A DNA stretch of 13,901 nucleotides from Gammaproteobacteria bacterium (GTDB lineage Bacteria > Pseudomonadota > Gammaproteobacteria > Eutrophobiales > Eutrophobiaceae), in contig SMWN01000115.1 in assembly GCA_004356415.1 (NCBI GenBank), forward strand, positions 1 to 13,901. The letters are read 5' to 3'. Positions 1-6,252 of the stretch are shown piece after piece. Every line of letters begins with the position of its first letter. The first letter of the stretch is position 1. The position numbers and the translations under genes were made by a program. The notes under the pieces are model-generated. The model did no database searches. It saw only the letters and a list, made by a program, of their open reading frames with translations, and was not told the origin of the DNA.

Positions 1-830
1 AGAAAAAGCATAGTAAATTTTCAGTAAAGAAAAATAAATTTGCTTCTTCGGTAGTGGTAGCAGTAGCGGTGGCGGCTGGGACGATAACGGGTGGGGTTAT
101 CCCCCAGCCCCCAGGCGGCCTTTCTTGCTACATGTGACAATCCTGGCTGTGGTGGTATGGGAACATCCCCTAGTACTATAGACGAATCCGTTATCACCAC
201 GAACACGGGCGACATCGCCACGAACGTGACTAATATTGCCAGTAACACAACCCGGATTGCTTTACTTGATACCGATACCGCAAGCGGTACGCTTAATGTA
301 CAAACAGCGAATATAGGGTCGGTGGCCTGGATGTGCAGGCCACCACGGGCGCAAACGGGGTGTCATTGAATGCAACAAATGCGGCGGATATATCAAACGT
401 GGATGTATCATCCAACCGTATATTACTGAGCACTACAGATGGGACGACGACTGCAAGCGTGGAGACAACAGCCACCACGGCAAGCGTTCTGGTTGATAAT
501 CCAACTGCCACTCACGGACTGAGAGTAGGAACAACCTCAACTACCTTAAGCGGTGGTACAACGTCTACCGCGCTGCTTTTGGATGACACTGGTGTTACTT
601 TCGGTGTAGATGATGGGGCCGGAAATCCGACCACACCGGTTCAAGTCCATGGTGTCGCAGCTGGTACAGCAGCGACTGATGCCGTTAATGTGGGGCAATT
701 GAATGTATCAGTAGCACAAACACAAGCTATAATACATAGGGTGAAAAGCAGAGCCTTTAGTGGTATTGCAGCTGTGACGGCACTGACAATGATTCCCGAA
801 GCAAAAGTAACGATGGGCAAGGTTACATAA
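1..830 (+). pseudogene. Decayed trimeric autotransporter adhesin (YadA/Hia-like), 5' end outside window
   Basis: Three pieces in two frames make one recognisable adhesin. Positions 3-134 (frame 3) encode a basic N-terminus and a Val/Ala-rich signal segment that hits a stop at 135. The mature start and a Thr/Asn-rich passenger continue in frame 1 to about 320. From about 320 to 830 the protein is back in frame 3. It ends with the typical neck-to-anchor transition (DAVNVGQLN, then SRAFSGIAAVTALTMIPEA). In this family that motif is followed by about 60 residues forming a four-strand membrane anchor. Here a stop comes eight residues after MIPEA, so the anchor is missing. The two shifts compensate: one extra C in a run near 103-117 and one missing G near 316-318. 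Such proteins normally trimerise on the cell surface and bind host or surface ligands. This copy should not be exported and anchored. The family call is firm; whether the frameshifts are real or assembly errors is open. Confidence 0.8.
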
Positions 831-998
831 GCTAAAATATTGATATACGAATAATAATCTCTAATGTCTCCTGTTCGACACATAAGAGTCATCCGGATTG
901 CACGTTATGAACGTCCGCTATCCAGCGAAAGCGGACGTTCGGTTACAGACTCTAAACATCTTCTTTCGGCCAAAAGCGGACATTGATGTTGTCAATGA
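831..998. other. Non-coding junction with small hairpins
   Basis: No gene is supported here. The stretch holds a perfect 11-bp inverted repeat (arms 909-919 and 930-940, GAACGTCCGCT), a related GCGGAC-containing segment at 976-981, and a 6-bp inverted repeat with arms 981-986 and 992-997. It joins the broken end of the adhesin to the truncated end of an IS3-type transposase gene, so it is probably a rearrangement scar with a dispersed palindromic repeat. The class of repeat is not recognised. Confidence 0.5.
909..940. repeat. 11-bp perfect inverted repeat (GCGGACGTTC hairpin)
   Basis: The left arm GAACGTCCGCT (909-919) and right arm AGCGGACGTTC (930-940) are exact reverse complements around a 10-nt loop. 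A partial relative of the arm (AAGCGGACATTG) lies about 40 bp downstream. It could be a dispersed REP-like or MITE-like palindrome. No T-tract follows, so it is not a convincing terminator. Confidence 0.6.
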
Positions 999-1316
999 CT
1001 ATGACCAACCATGTGCGGGGGAGATGTCGGCTAACAGACGTTTGAGTTGGTCATTCTCTTTCTTCAGATCAATCACTTCTGTGGAGGTGACTTCCCGTTT
1101 AATGTCACCGGCTAATCGTTGCTTCCCGGCTTCTAGAAATTCCTTGCTCCAACGGTAATACACATTTTGATTGATATTTTCTCTGCGACACAGTTCAGCA
1201 ATGCTTTCTTCACCGCGCAGTCCTTCCAGTACAATCCGGATCTTTTCTTCAGCCGAATATTTTTTGCGCGTACGACGGCGTATATCTTTAACCAACTTCT
1301 CGGTATTATTGCTCAT
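999..1316 (-). CDS. Truncated IS3-family transposase OrfA (HTH_Tnp_1)
   Basis: The 105-residue product matches the OrfA (helix-turn-helix) subunit of IS3-family elements. It has a basic N-terminus, then RKKYSAEEKIRIVLEGLRGE, then the second helix-turn-helix region (SIAELCRREN, QNVYYRWSKEF) and a short Lys/Glu leucine-zipper-like helix ending at LKRLLAD. In full-length relatives this helix continues and leads into the frameshift site for OrfB. Here the last eight residues or so (ISPAHGWS) do not fit the family and a stop follows, so the 3' part is lost. Intact OrfA binds the element ends and fuses to OrfB by -1 frameshifting. This fragment would at most bind DNA. The start at 1316 agrees with the family N-terminus. 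Confidence 0.75.
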   Translation of the reverse strand: MSNNTEKLVKDIRRRTRKKYSAEEKIRIVLEGLRGEESIAELCRRENINQNVYYRWSKEFLEAGKQRLAGDIKREVTSTEVIDLKKENDQLKRLLADISPAHGWS

Positions 1317-1386
1317 GATGAGACTCCTGTTTTATAGGTTTAACTTATCAGAAGTCTCTCGTAATATTTAGCTCAATTGTGTCTCA
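999..1386 (-). mobile_element. IS3-family insertion sequence remnant
   Basis: The remnant consists of a truncated orfA and its upstream leader. The probable outer end of the element is near 1386: read on the minus strand it starts TGAGACACAATTGAGC, beginning TG as IS3-family ends do. No orfB (DDE integrase) and no matching opposite end are visible, because the element stops within orfA near 999-1030. It cannot transpose by itself. It sits between the broken adhesin and the inverted repeat arm at 1405, so it is a likely agent of the rearrangements. The exact end is inferred from the sequence only. Confidence 0.65.
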
Positions 1387-1404
1387 TTTCTTTTGAAGGG
1401 ATAC

Positions 1405-1494
1405 AACAAACATCTTTATGAACAATTAGTAGGATCCCCAAGTGTGATCAGTAGAATTATTTACTTCTTCTGTAATTCTACGTATAAACATAGG
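1405..1494 (-). promoter_or_regulatory. Shared upstream element, copy 1 (points left)
   Basis: On the minus strand the element reads TATGTTTATACGTAGAATTA, then AATTCTACT, ACACTT, GGGATCC, CTACTAATTGTT and ATAAAGATG. Nearly the same sequence lies upstream of the barrel gene (5900-5983) and, with a spacer of about 30 bp inserted, upstream of the pilin operon (11071-11183). This copy points toward the IS remnant and has lost any downstream target gene. The repetition and constant orientation suggest a regulated promoter or operator; which protein binds it is inferred only. Confidence 0.5.
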
Positions 1495-1533
1495 GGGTTT
1501 GCTGACTCGATGACAAACAGGGATCCACAGTAT

Positions 1534-1610
1534 TTAAGATGCTCTTGACAGCATCTCATCTATGCTTATTTTTAATCTTTGATTAGTGAAAGACTTGTCG
1601 ATAAAATCCA
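1534..1610 (-). pseudogene. 3' fragment of a stand-alone receiver gene (duplicate of 5459-5854)
   Basis: On the minus strand the last 25 codons encode LDFIDKSFTNQRLKISIDEM followed by LSRAS and a stop. The C-terminus of the gene at 5459-5854 is almost the same (LDFIGKPFTNQ...LSRVS). The invariant lysine of the receiver fold is kept, but the following Pro is Ser and the rest of the receiver is absent. Upstream of 1610 the sequence no longer matches. It is a duplicated gene end carried within the inverted repeat and has no function of its own. Confidence 0.85.
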
Positions 1611-1685
1611 GCGGAATACCGACAACTTTTAAAAGATATGTCATAATATTTTTATTATTTATTTTATTTCTTAAGGTATAAGGCT

Positions 1686-1714
1686 TTGAAATATTGTCCT
1701 ATAAGCAATAAATA
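1686..1714 (+). promoter_or_regulatory. Candidate sigma-70-type promoter for the sensor genes
   Basis: TTGAAA (1686-1691) and TAAATA (1709-1714) are separated by 17 bp, about 55 bp upstream of the ATG at 1771. The surrounding 1611-1770 stretch is very AT-rich and carries no gene. The match is weak and AT-rich DNA gives such hits by chance. No strong Shine-Dalgarno precedes the ATG. Confidence 0.3.
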
Positions 1715-1770
1715 TAAGTCACTCTAAGAGTTATAGATGTACCAAGATTTATAAAACACGGGGCCTTCTA

Positions 1771-2232
1771 ATGGGAACAAAATCCAAAATAGAGAGTTTT
1801 GAGCAAACCACGAAGACGCTTCATGGTCACCGGCGCAGATTAGACGATCGAATAAACTTCAGCTCTATTCTGAATTCTGCAACGAATGCCATTATTTTAA
1901 CCGATCAGGATGGTGTGATCTCTTTTGTTAATCAGCAGACCACAGAGCTGTTTGGTTACGAGCAAGATGAGTTGATTGGTCTAAAGATTGAGATGCTACT
2001 ACCTGAACGCTTTCAGCACCGATACGTTGATCACCGCAAGGATTATAATACCAATCAAAAAATACGGGAGATGGGGATTAGTTTGAATCTTTTTGCATGC
2101 CGAAAGGACGGCACCGAGTTCCCTTGTGAGGTCGGTTTGAGTCCACTGAAAACGGCTGATGGTGATTATGTAGTCTGTGGATTGCATGATATCAGTATAC
2201 GCAAGCATGCTGAAGGTGCGTTGTTTTGTTAG
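1771..2232 (+). CDS. Single-PAS sensor protein, N-terminal part of a split kinase
   Basis: A 153-residue cytoplasmic protein with one PAS domain at about residues 28-145 (SILNSATNAIILTDQDG, FGYEQDELIG, LPERF, CRKDGTEFP, LHDISIRKHAEGAL). The DISIRKHAEGAL end is the signalling-helix linker that normally runs into a second PAS domain. That next part is present but in a different frame, starting at 2226. Here translation ends in LFC and TAG. The PAS resembles FixL-type and many other PAS sensors, and there are His residues in the helix after LPER. Heme binding cannot be claimed from this. It is either the first domain of a frameshifted kinase or a short PAS partner of the kinase. No transmembrane segment or signal peptide is seen. 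Confidence 0.75.
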   Translation: MGTKSKIESFEQTTKTLHGHRRRLDDRINFSSILNSATNAIILTDQDGVISFVNQQTTELFGYEQDELIGLKIEMLLPERFQHRYVDHRKDYNTNQKIREMGISLNLFACRKDGTEFPCEVGLSPLKTADGDYVVCGLHDISIRKHAEGALFC

Positions 2233-4610
2233 AAAGCGAACGGAAATTAAATGAGCAGTACACTGAATTGGAGATTATTTACAGTACGTCCCCTATGGGC
2301 ATGTGCTTTATGGACACGGATTTACGTTATTTGAGGTGTAATGAAAAACTCGCCGAGATCAATGGCATTTCTGCTGCTGACCACATCGGCAGAACGTTAC
2401 GAGAAATTGTCCCCGAAATTGCAGAAACGATGGAGCATATTTATCGCACAGTGATCGATACAGGTGAGCCTGTTATCGACGTTGAAGCCAGCATGACAGC
2501 AGGCACTGATTCGCAAAAGAAAAGATACTTTTCAGCTTGCTATTACCCGGTCAAATCGGAGGATGGTGTTGTCCGTGGTGTCAGTTCCATTGTTCAGGAA
2601 ATCACCGCACGCGTGGAGGTTGATAAGGCTCTAAGTGAAAGTCAAGAGCGTTACAAGCAACTTGTTGAGCACGCGAGCGATATCATCTATCGAACCGATT
2701 TAGAAGGCTATTTTACATATATTAATCCCATAGCCATTAGCATTATGGGATATACGGAAGAAGAAGTTCTGGGTGAACATTTTACCAAAGGTGTCGTACA
2801 AGCTTATCGAAGAAAGACGATAACTTTTTATGAGAGACAATTGCGTAAACAGATTAAGAATACGTATTACGAATATCCAGTTTTGGCAAATGATGGTACC
2901 GAAGTATGGTTGGGGCAAAATGTACAACTGATATGGGAGAAGGGACAGATCGCAGGGTTTCAGGCCGTCGCGCGTGATATCACCGCACGCGTGGAGGTTG
3001 AGGTGTCCTTGCAAGAGGCGCATGAACAGTTAGAAAACCGAGTCCAGGAGAGGACTAAGGAGCTAACAGAAGCTAACGTTAAATTGAAGAATGAAAATAC
3101 CGAGCGCAAACTAGCGGAAACTGCATTAAAAGAAAGTCAAGAACGTAACCGCTTATTACTTGATTCAGCAGCCGAAGCCATTTACGGATTAGACCTCAAC
3201 GGTAACTGTACTTTCTGTAATTCCGCCTGTCTAAGGATGTTGGGTTATGAAACCCAGGACAACCTGCTCGGCAAGAATATGCATGGATTGATTCACCATA
3301 CTCGGGTCTCCGGTTCGCCCTATCCTGTTGAAGACTGCCAGATCTATAAAGCATTCATCAGGAATGAAAGAAGTCACGTCGATACAGAAGTGTTGTTTCG
3401 AAAGGATGGAAGTAGTTTCCCGGCAGAATACTGGTCCTACCCTATCAACTCCGATGGTAAAACTATTGGCTGTGTGGTGACATTCATGGACATCACCGAG
3501 CGCAAGCGGGCAGAGGAGTATTTACTAAAATACGAACACATAGTCTCCGCTAGTGTTGACCTGCTGGCATTTTTAAATAAGGACTATATCTATCAGGCAG
3601 TGAACGACTCATATCTTGACTATTTTGGGAAGAGTCGGGGAGAGGTGATCGGGCATCAAGCGAGTGAGATCTTGGGGCAGGAGGTATTCGAGAACCAAGT
3701 TAAACCAAACATGGACCGGTGTCTGACAGGGCAGCAAGTTAACTTCCAGATTTGGCTGAATTATCAGAAGAATGAACACCGCTATATGGATGTTTACTAC
3801 TCCCCGTTCCGGGAAAGTGATGGGTCGGTTTCGGGTATCGCCGCAAACATCCGTGACATCACAGAGAAAAAACAGGCAGAAGAAGAGGCAAGCATGCACC
3901 GTGAGCGCCTGGCACACCTTGTCCGAGTACAGACTCTTGGCGAAATGGCCTCGGGAATTGCGCACGAAATTAATCAGCCACTGGCCGCTATCGATAGTTA
4001 TGCGCAGGCCAGCCGAAGGCATCTTCAATCCGGGAAGGCTAACACTGGCAAGGTGGAGGAACTTATTGAAAAAATAAGTGATCAGGCCAGACGTGCCGGC
4101 AGTATTATAAGTCATCTGCGTGCGATGATGCAGAACAAAATAAGCAATCCAGTTGCGCTAGACATCAATAATCTACTCGGAGAGGCAGCGAAATTAGCGG
4201 GGATAGAAACCAAGAATAATGACTGCAACCTCATATTTAAATATTCCCGTTCACTTCCAAGAGTTATCTGCGATGAGATCCAGATCCAGCAGGTGGCGCT
4301 TAACTTAATCAGCAACGCTGTAGAAGCAATGGGTGACATAGCAGATGATGTAGAGAAAAATATCAATGTAGAAACTAGGATTAAAGATGACAACTATGTG
4401 GAGGTTTGCATTTCTGACAACGGTCCTGGTATTAACGATCGAGATGTGAATAATATTTTCGAAGCATTTTACACGACAAAAGACTCAGGTTTGGGGATGG
4501 GTCTGACGATTTGCAAGAGCATCATTGAGAACCATGGGGGAAAGTTAGGATATTCGCAGAGTAAGACGGGCGGTGCTAGATTCTATTTTTCCTTACCTGT
4601 TGAGAAATAG
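2226..4610 (+). CDS. Multi-PAS sensor histidine kinase (FixL/HPK4-like)
   Basis: The 794-residue product has four PAS domains at about residues 14-125, 140-250, 303-420 and 431-545, a coiled coil between PAS2 and PAS3 (about 255-300), then HisKA and HATPase_c. The phosphoacceptor is His580 in GIAHEINQPLAAI, the FixL/DctB type. The ATP-binding site has the N box around Asn697 (NLISNAVEAM), G1 DNGPGI (Asp731), the F box FEAFYTTK and G2 GLGMGL. No membrane segment is seen, so it is probably a soluble sensor of redox state, gas or a small ligand. It would phosphorylate the FixJ-like regulator 14 bp downstream. The frame opens at TTG 2226, overlapping the stop of the previous gene. AAGGTG at 2213-2218 could serve as ribosome binding site for coupled initiation. 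Alternatively the two frames were once one five-PAS kinase. Confidence 0.85.
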   Translation: MLESERKLNEQYTELEIIYSTSPMGMCFMDTDLRYLRCNEKLAEINGISAADHIGRTLREIVPEIAETMEHIYRTVIDTGEPVIDVEASMTAGTDSQKKRYFSACYYPVKSEDGVVRGVSSIVQEITARVEVDKALSESQERYKQLVEHASDIIYRTDLEGYFTYINPIAISIMGYTEEEVLGEHFTKGVVQAYRRKTITFYERQLRKQIKNTYYEYPVLANDGTEVWLGQNVQLIWEKGQIAGFQAVARDITARVEVEVSLQEAHEQLENRVQERTKELTEANVKLKNENTERKLAETALKESQERNRLLLDSAAEAIYGLDLNGNCTFCNSACLRMLGYETQDNLLGKNMHGLIHHTRVSGSPYPVEDCQIYKAFIRNERSHVDTEVLFRKDGSSFPAEYWSYPINSDGKTIGCVVTFMDITERKRAEEYLLKYEHIVSASVDLLAFLNKDYIYQAVNDSYLDYFGKSRGEVIGHQASEILGQEVFENQVKPNMDRCLTGQQVNFQIWLNYQKNEHRYMDVYYSPFRESDGSVSGIAANIRDITEKKQAEEEASMHRERLAHLVRVQTLGEMASGIAHEINQPLAAIDSYAQASRRHLQSGKANTGKVEELIEKISDQARRAGSIISHLRAMMQNKISNPVALDINNLLGEAAKLAGIETKNNDCNLIFKYSRSLPRVICDEIQIQQVALNLISNAVEAMGDIADDVEKNINVETRIKDDNYVEVCISDNGPGINDRDVNNIFEAFYTTKDSGLGMGLTICKSIIENHGGKLGYSQSKTGGARFYFSLPVEK

Positions 4611-4624
4611 AGAAATTTGATCAT

Positions 4625-5230
4625 ATGACGGAACAAAAAGTATATATTATTGACGACGATGAGGCTGTACGTGATTCGATAAAGGAACTGGTCGAATCTG
4701 TCAGCCTGAATGCCGAGATATTCGAAAGTGCGGTTTCATTCCTCGATTCTTTTACAACCGATAAGGCCGGATGTCTTGTACTGGACATCCGCATGGCCAA
4801 GATGAGTGGACTTGTTTTGCAAGAACGGCTTAATGAAATGGGTGCAACGCTACCTGTTATCTTTATTACCGGCCACGGCGATGTCGACATGGCGATAAAA
4901 GCACTTAAGTCCGGTGCCGTGGATTTTATTCAGAAGCCCTACCATGATCAGAATTTGTTGGATAGTATTAACGATGCTCTGGAACTGGACAATCGGAACC
5001 GAAACGTATTCCAACATGAAGAGACCATGGGAAAGTGTATTGAAAAACTTACCAAACGTGAGCATCAAGTCATGGATTTACTTTCGCAAGGGCATACAAA
5101 CAAAATGATTGGCAAAAGTCTTGATATCAGTCCACGTACTGTAGAGGTCCACCGTCAGCACATATTACAAAAGTTCAATGTCAAATCAGTTACCCAGCTT
5201 ATGTATCTACTCAACCGATCAGCTTCCTAA
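4625..5230 (+). CDS. FixJ-family response regulator (receiver plus LuxR-type HTH)
   Basis: The 201-residue regulator has an N-terminal receiver (residues 4-120) with acidic pocket Asp10-Asp12 (IIDDDEAV), phosphoacceptor Asp54 (LVLDIRM), Thr82 (FITGHGD) and Lys104 (IQKPY). A GerE/LuxR-type helix-turn-helix follows at about 137-198 (LTKREHQVMDLL, then NKMIGKSLDISPRTVEVHRQ). All phosphorylation residues are present. Its position right after a HPK4-type kinase is the usual FixL-FixJ arrangement, so phosphorylation by that kinase and DNA binding as a dimer are likely. Its targets are not shown by sequence. The repeated element upstream of the pilin and barrel genes is the best candidate. It is more like FixJ/TodT/StyR regulators than NarL in its receiver, and the specific ortholog is not identified. 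Confidence 0.9.
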   Translation: MTEQKVYIIDDDEAVRDSIKELVESVSLNAEIFESAVSFLDSFTTDKAGCLVLDIRMAKMSGLVLQERLNEMGATLPVIFITGHGDVDMAIKALKSGAVDFIQKPYHDQNLLDSINDALELDNRNRNVFQHEETMGKCIEKLTKREHQVMDLLSQGHTNKMIGKSLDISPRTVEVHRQHILQKFNVKSVTQLMYLLNRSAS

Positions 5231-5458
5231 GTCGTCGTATAAGTCCTCGCTTGTCTTGGCCCGACAGCGTGTATATGTTTGATAGTAATACCGCTGCCAA
5301 CTACGTAAGTATATCCGTAGATGACCGCATACTTTTCAGTTTGTTATTCACATATACTCACTTCACTTCAAAAAAAATTAAATTTACATCCAACAACCAA
5401 TAAACGGTTCTGAAACCATTTTTATTGCTTGCATGCTACTAAACATTATTTTTAATAA
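5231..5458 (+). promoter_or_regulatory. Intergenic region with CTACG-N10-CGTAG inverted repeat
   Basis: No gene is seen between the FixJ-like regulator and the pseudo-receiver. A short inverted repeat, CTACG (5301-5305) and CGTAG (5316-5320), includes TACGTA, a hexamer also present in shared element copies 1 and 3. It may be a binding site for the adjacent LuxR-type regulator and control the next gene. This is suggestive only, as the hexamer also occurs by chance inside genes of this window (for example at 9183). Confidence 0.3.
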
Positions 5459-5854
5459 ATGGCTAAATCAGATACAAAGCAGTATCAGACAAATAAAATT
5501 ATTTACGTGGTGGAACCGGATAGTTCAATACACGAACAGATTGCTTCACTTTATACCTCCTCCTCGTGTTCAGTAATGATGTATACATGTGCTGAAGGCT
5601 TCCTCGAGCAATCCGAGATTGTGTCCGGCTGTCTCATCATAGGAACAGAGATGCCCGGTATGAGTACTGTTGAATTAATGCAAGAACTTAAATACCTGGG
5701 GATCAAGATCCCGGTCATCGTACTGGGTGATAAAGATGATTTGCCAAAGGCAGTCAAAGTTATGCGTGCGGGCGCGTTGGATTTTATCGGCAAGCCTTTC
5801 ACTAATCAGAGATTAAAAATAAGCATAGATGAGATGCTGTCAAGAGTATCTTAA
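5459..5854 (+). CDS. Stand-alone pseudo-receiver protein lacking the phosphoacceptor Asp
   Basis: A 131-residue single-domain receiver-like protein with no output domain. The fold is clear along its length (KIIYVVEPDSS, CLIIGTEMPGM, IPVIVLGDKDD, VMRAGALDFIGKPF). The acidic pocket is reduced to Glu19/Asp21. The phosphoacceptor position is Gly62 (LIIGTEMPG where relatives have LxxDxxMPG), and the conserved Thr/Ser of the fourth strand is Leu. Lys112 is kept. It therefore should not be phosphorylated in the usual way. Atypical receivers of this kind can act by protein binding. It lies after a complete kinase/regulator pair and may titrate or modulate either of them. Its 3' end is duplicated in inverted orientation at 1534-1610. 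No clear Shine-Dalgarno precedes the ATG. Confidence 0.75.
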   Translation: MAKSDTKQYQTNKIIYVVEPDSSIHEQIASLYTSSSCSVMMYTCAEGFLEQSEIVSGCLIIGTEMPGMSTVELMQELKYLGIKIPVIVLGDKDDLPKAVKVMRAGALDFIGKPFTNQRLKISIDEMLSRVS

Positions 5855-5983
5855 ATACTGTGGATCCCTGTTAGTCGTCGAATCAGTAAACATCTTATAT
5901 TGATACATAGAATTACAGAAGAAGTAAATTATACTACTGAACACACTTAGGGATCCTACTAATTGTTCATAAAGATGTTTGTT
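5778..5983 (+). repeat. Right arm of a 206-bp inverted repeat (pairs with 1405-1610)
   Basis: The arm covers the last 26 codons of the pseudo-receiver gene, its stop, and about 129 bp of downstream DNA up to GATGTTTGTT at 5974-5983. It matches the reverse complement of 1405-1610 without gaps, with about 18 differences, mostly in the non-coding middle. Recombination between the arms would invert about 4.2 kb and would rebuild an intact pseudo-receiver gene in either orientation. Confidence 0.9.
5900..5983 (+). promoter_or_regulatory. Shared upstream element, copy 2 (points toward the barrel gene)
   Basis: The element reads ACATAGAATTAC, AGAAGTAAATTA, ACACTTAGGGATCC, CTACTAATTGTT and CATAAAGATG in the plus direction. 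It is about 91% identical to copy 1 as part of the repeat. Its core is also like copy 3 in front of the pilin operon, where CTACTAATTGTT and ATAAAGAT recur. It lies about 270 bp upstream of the barrel gene, with a dead DUF1214 fragment between. Its role as regulated promoter or operator is inferred from repetition, orientation and neighbours. Confidence 0.5.
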
Positions 5984-6034
5984 TTAAAATCTTACACGTC
6001 ATCAAATCTTTGGCGGTTTACATTTTAAATATAA

Positions 6035-6241
6035 TTATTATTAATTCTTTTTACACTCTTTGGTTGGGGAGGTTTGCCTGAATCTGAGGCCTACTATCTT
6101 AATGTGGAGCAGAACCTTCCAGTGGGCGCCTATCAACTCACCGTCAAGGACGTGCCGGTGGATGCCTTCTGGTCTATCAGCCTTTACACCACAACAGGGA
6201 TGGTTACTATACTTATCTCTGCCAAAATTAAAAATAATTAA
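6035..6241 (+). pseudogene. C-terminal fragment of a DUF1254/DUF1214 protein
   Basis: Frame 2 encodes FGWGGLPESEAYYLNVEQ, then VGAYQLTVKDVPVDAFWSIS and LYTTTGM. This is the conserved start of the DUF1214 domain found at the C-terminus of DUF1254 proteins. It has no start codon, is limited upstream by a stop at 6032, and loses similarity after TTTGM before ending at 6239-6241. Only about 50 of the usual several hundred residues remain, so it is a gene remnant. It may mark what once stood downstream of the shared element before the barrel gene took that place. Confidence 0.75.
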
Positions 6242-6252
6242 GAGCTGTTAAT

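Larger units (their letters stand above)
1405..1610 (-). repeat. Left arm of a 206-bp inverted repeat (pairs with 5778-5983)
   Basis: Read on the minus strand, this stretch aligns without gaps to 5778-5983 with about 18 mismatches (roughly 91% identity by eye). It contains the last 25 codons or so of a receiver gene (1534-1610), the region after its stop, and a promoter-like shared element (about 1405-1494). The match ends abruptly near 1610 inside coding sequence and near 1405 beside the IS remnant. The two arms bracket about 4.2 kb holding the sensor kinase and FixJ-like genes. It looks like a relic of an inverted duplication or an inversion. It is not a transposon terminal repeat, since it includes a gene end. 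Confidence 0.9.

Noticed and set aside
831..998. CRISPR array or regularly spaced repeats
   Set aside because: Only a palindrome and a partial relative are seen, without regular spacing or several copies.
1771..2232. FixL-type heme-binding PAS
   Set aside because: The general PAS pattern and nearby histidines are present, but many non-heme PAS domains share them; no residue alignment secure enough to claim heme.
3609..4115. 168-codon minus-strand frame inside the kinase
   Set aside because: It is antisense to conserved PAS and HisKA codons and shows no family features.
1405..5983. Composite transposon with 206-bp terminal inverted repeats
   Set aside because: The arms contain the end of a receiver gene and no transposase lies between them; duplication or inversion explains it better.
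6060..6251. 63-codon plus-strand frame starting at 6060
   Set aside because: The protein-like signal is in another frame (the DUF1214 fragment); this frame is its shadow.
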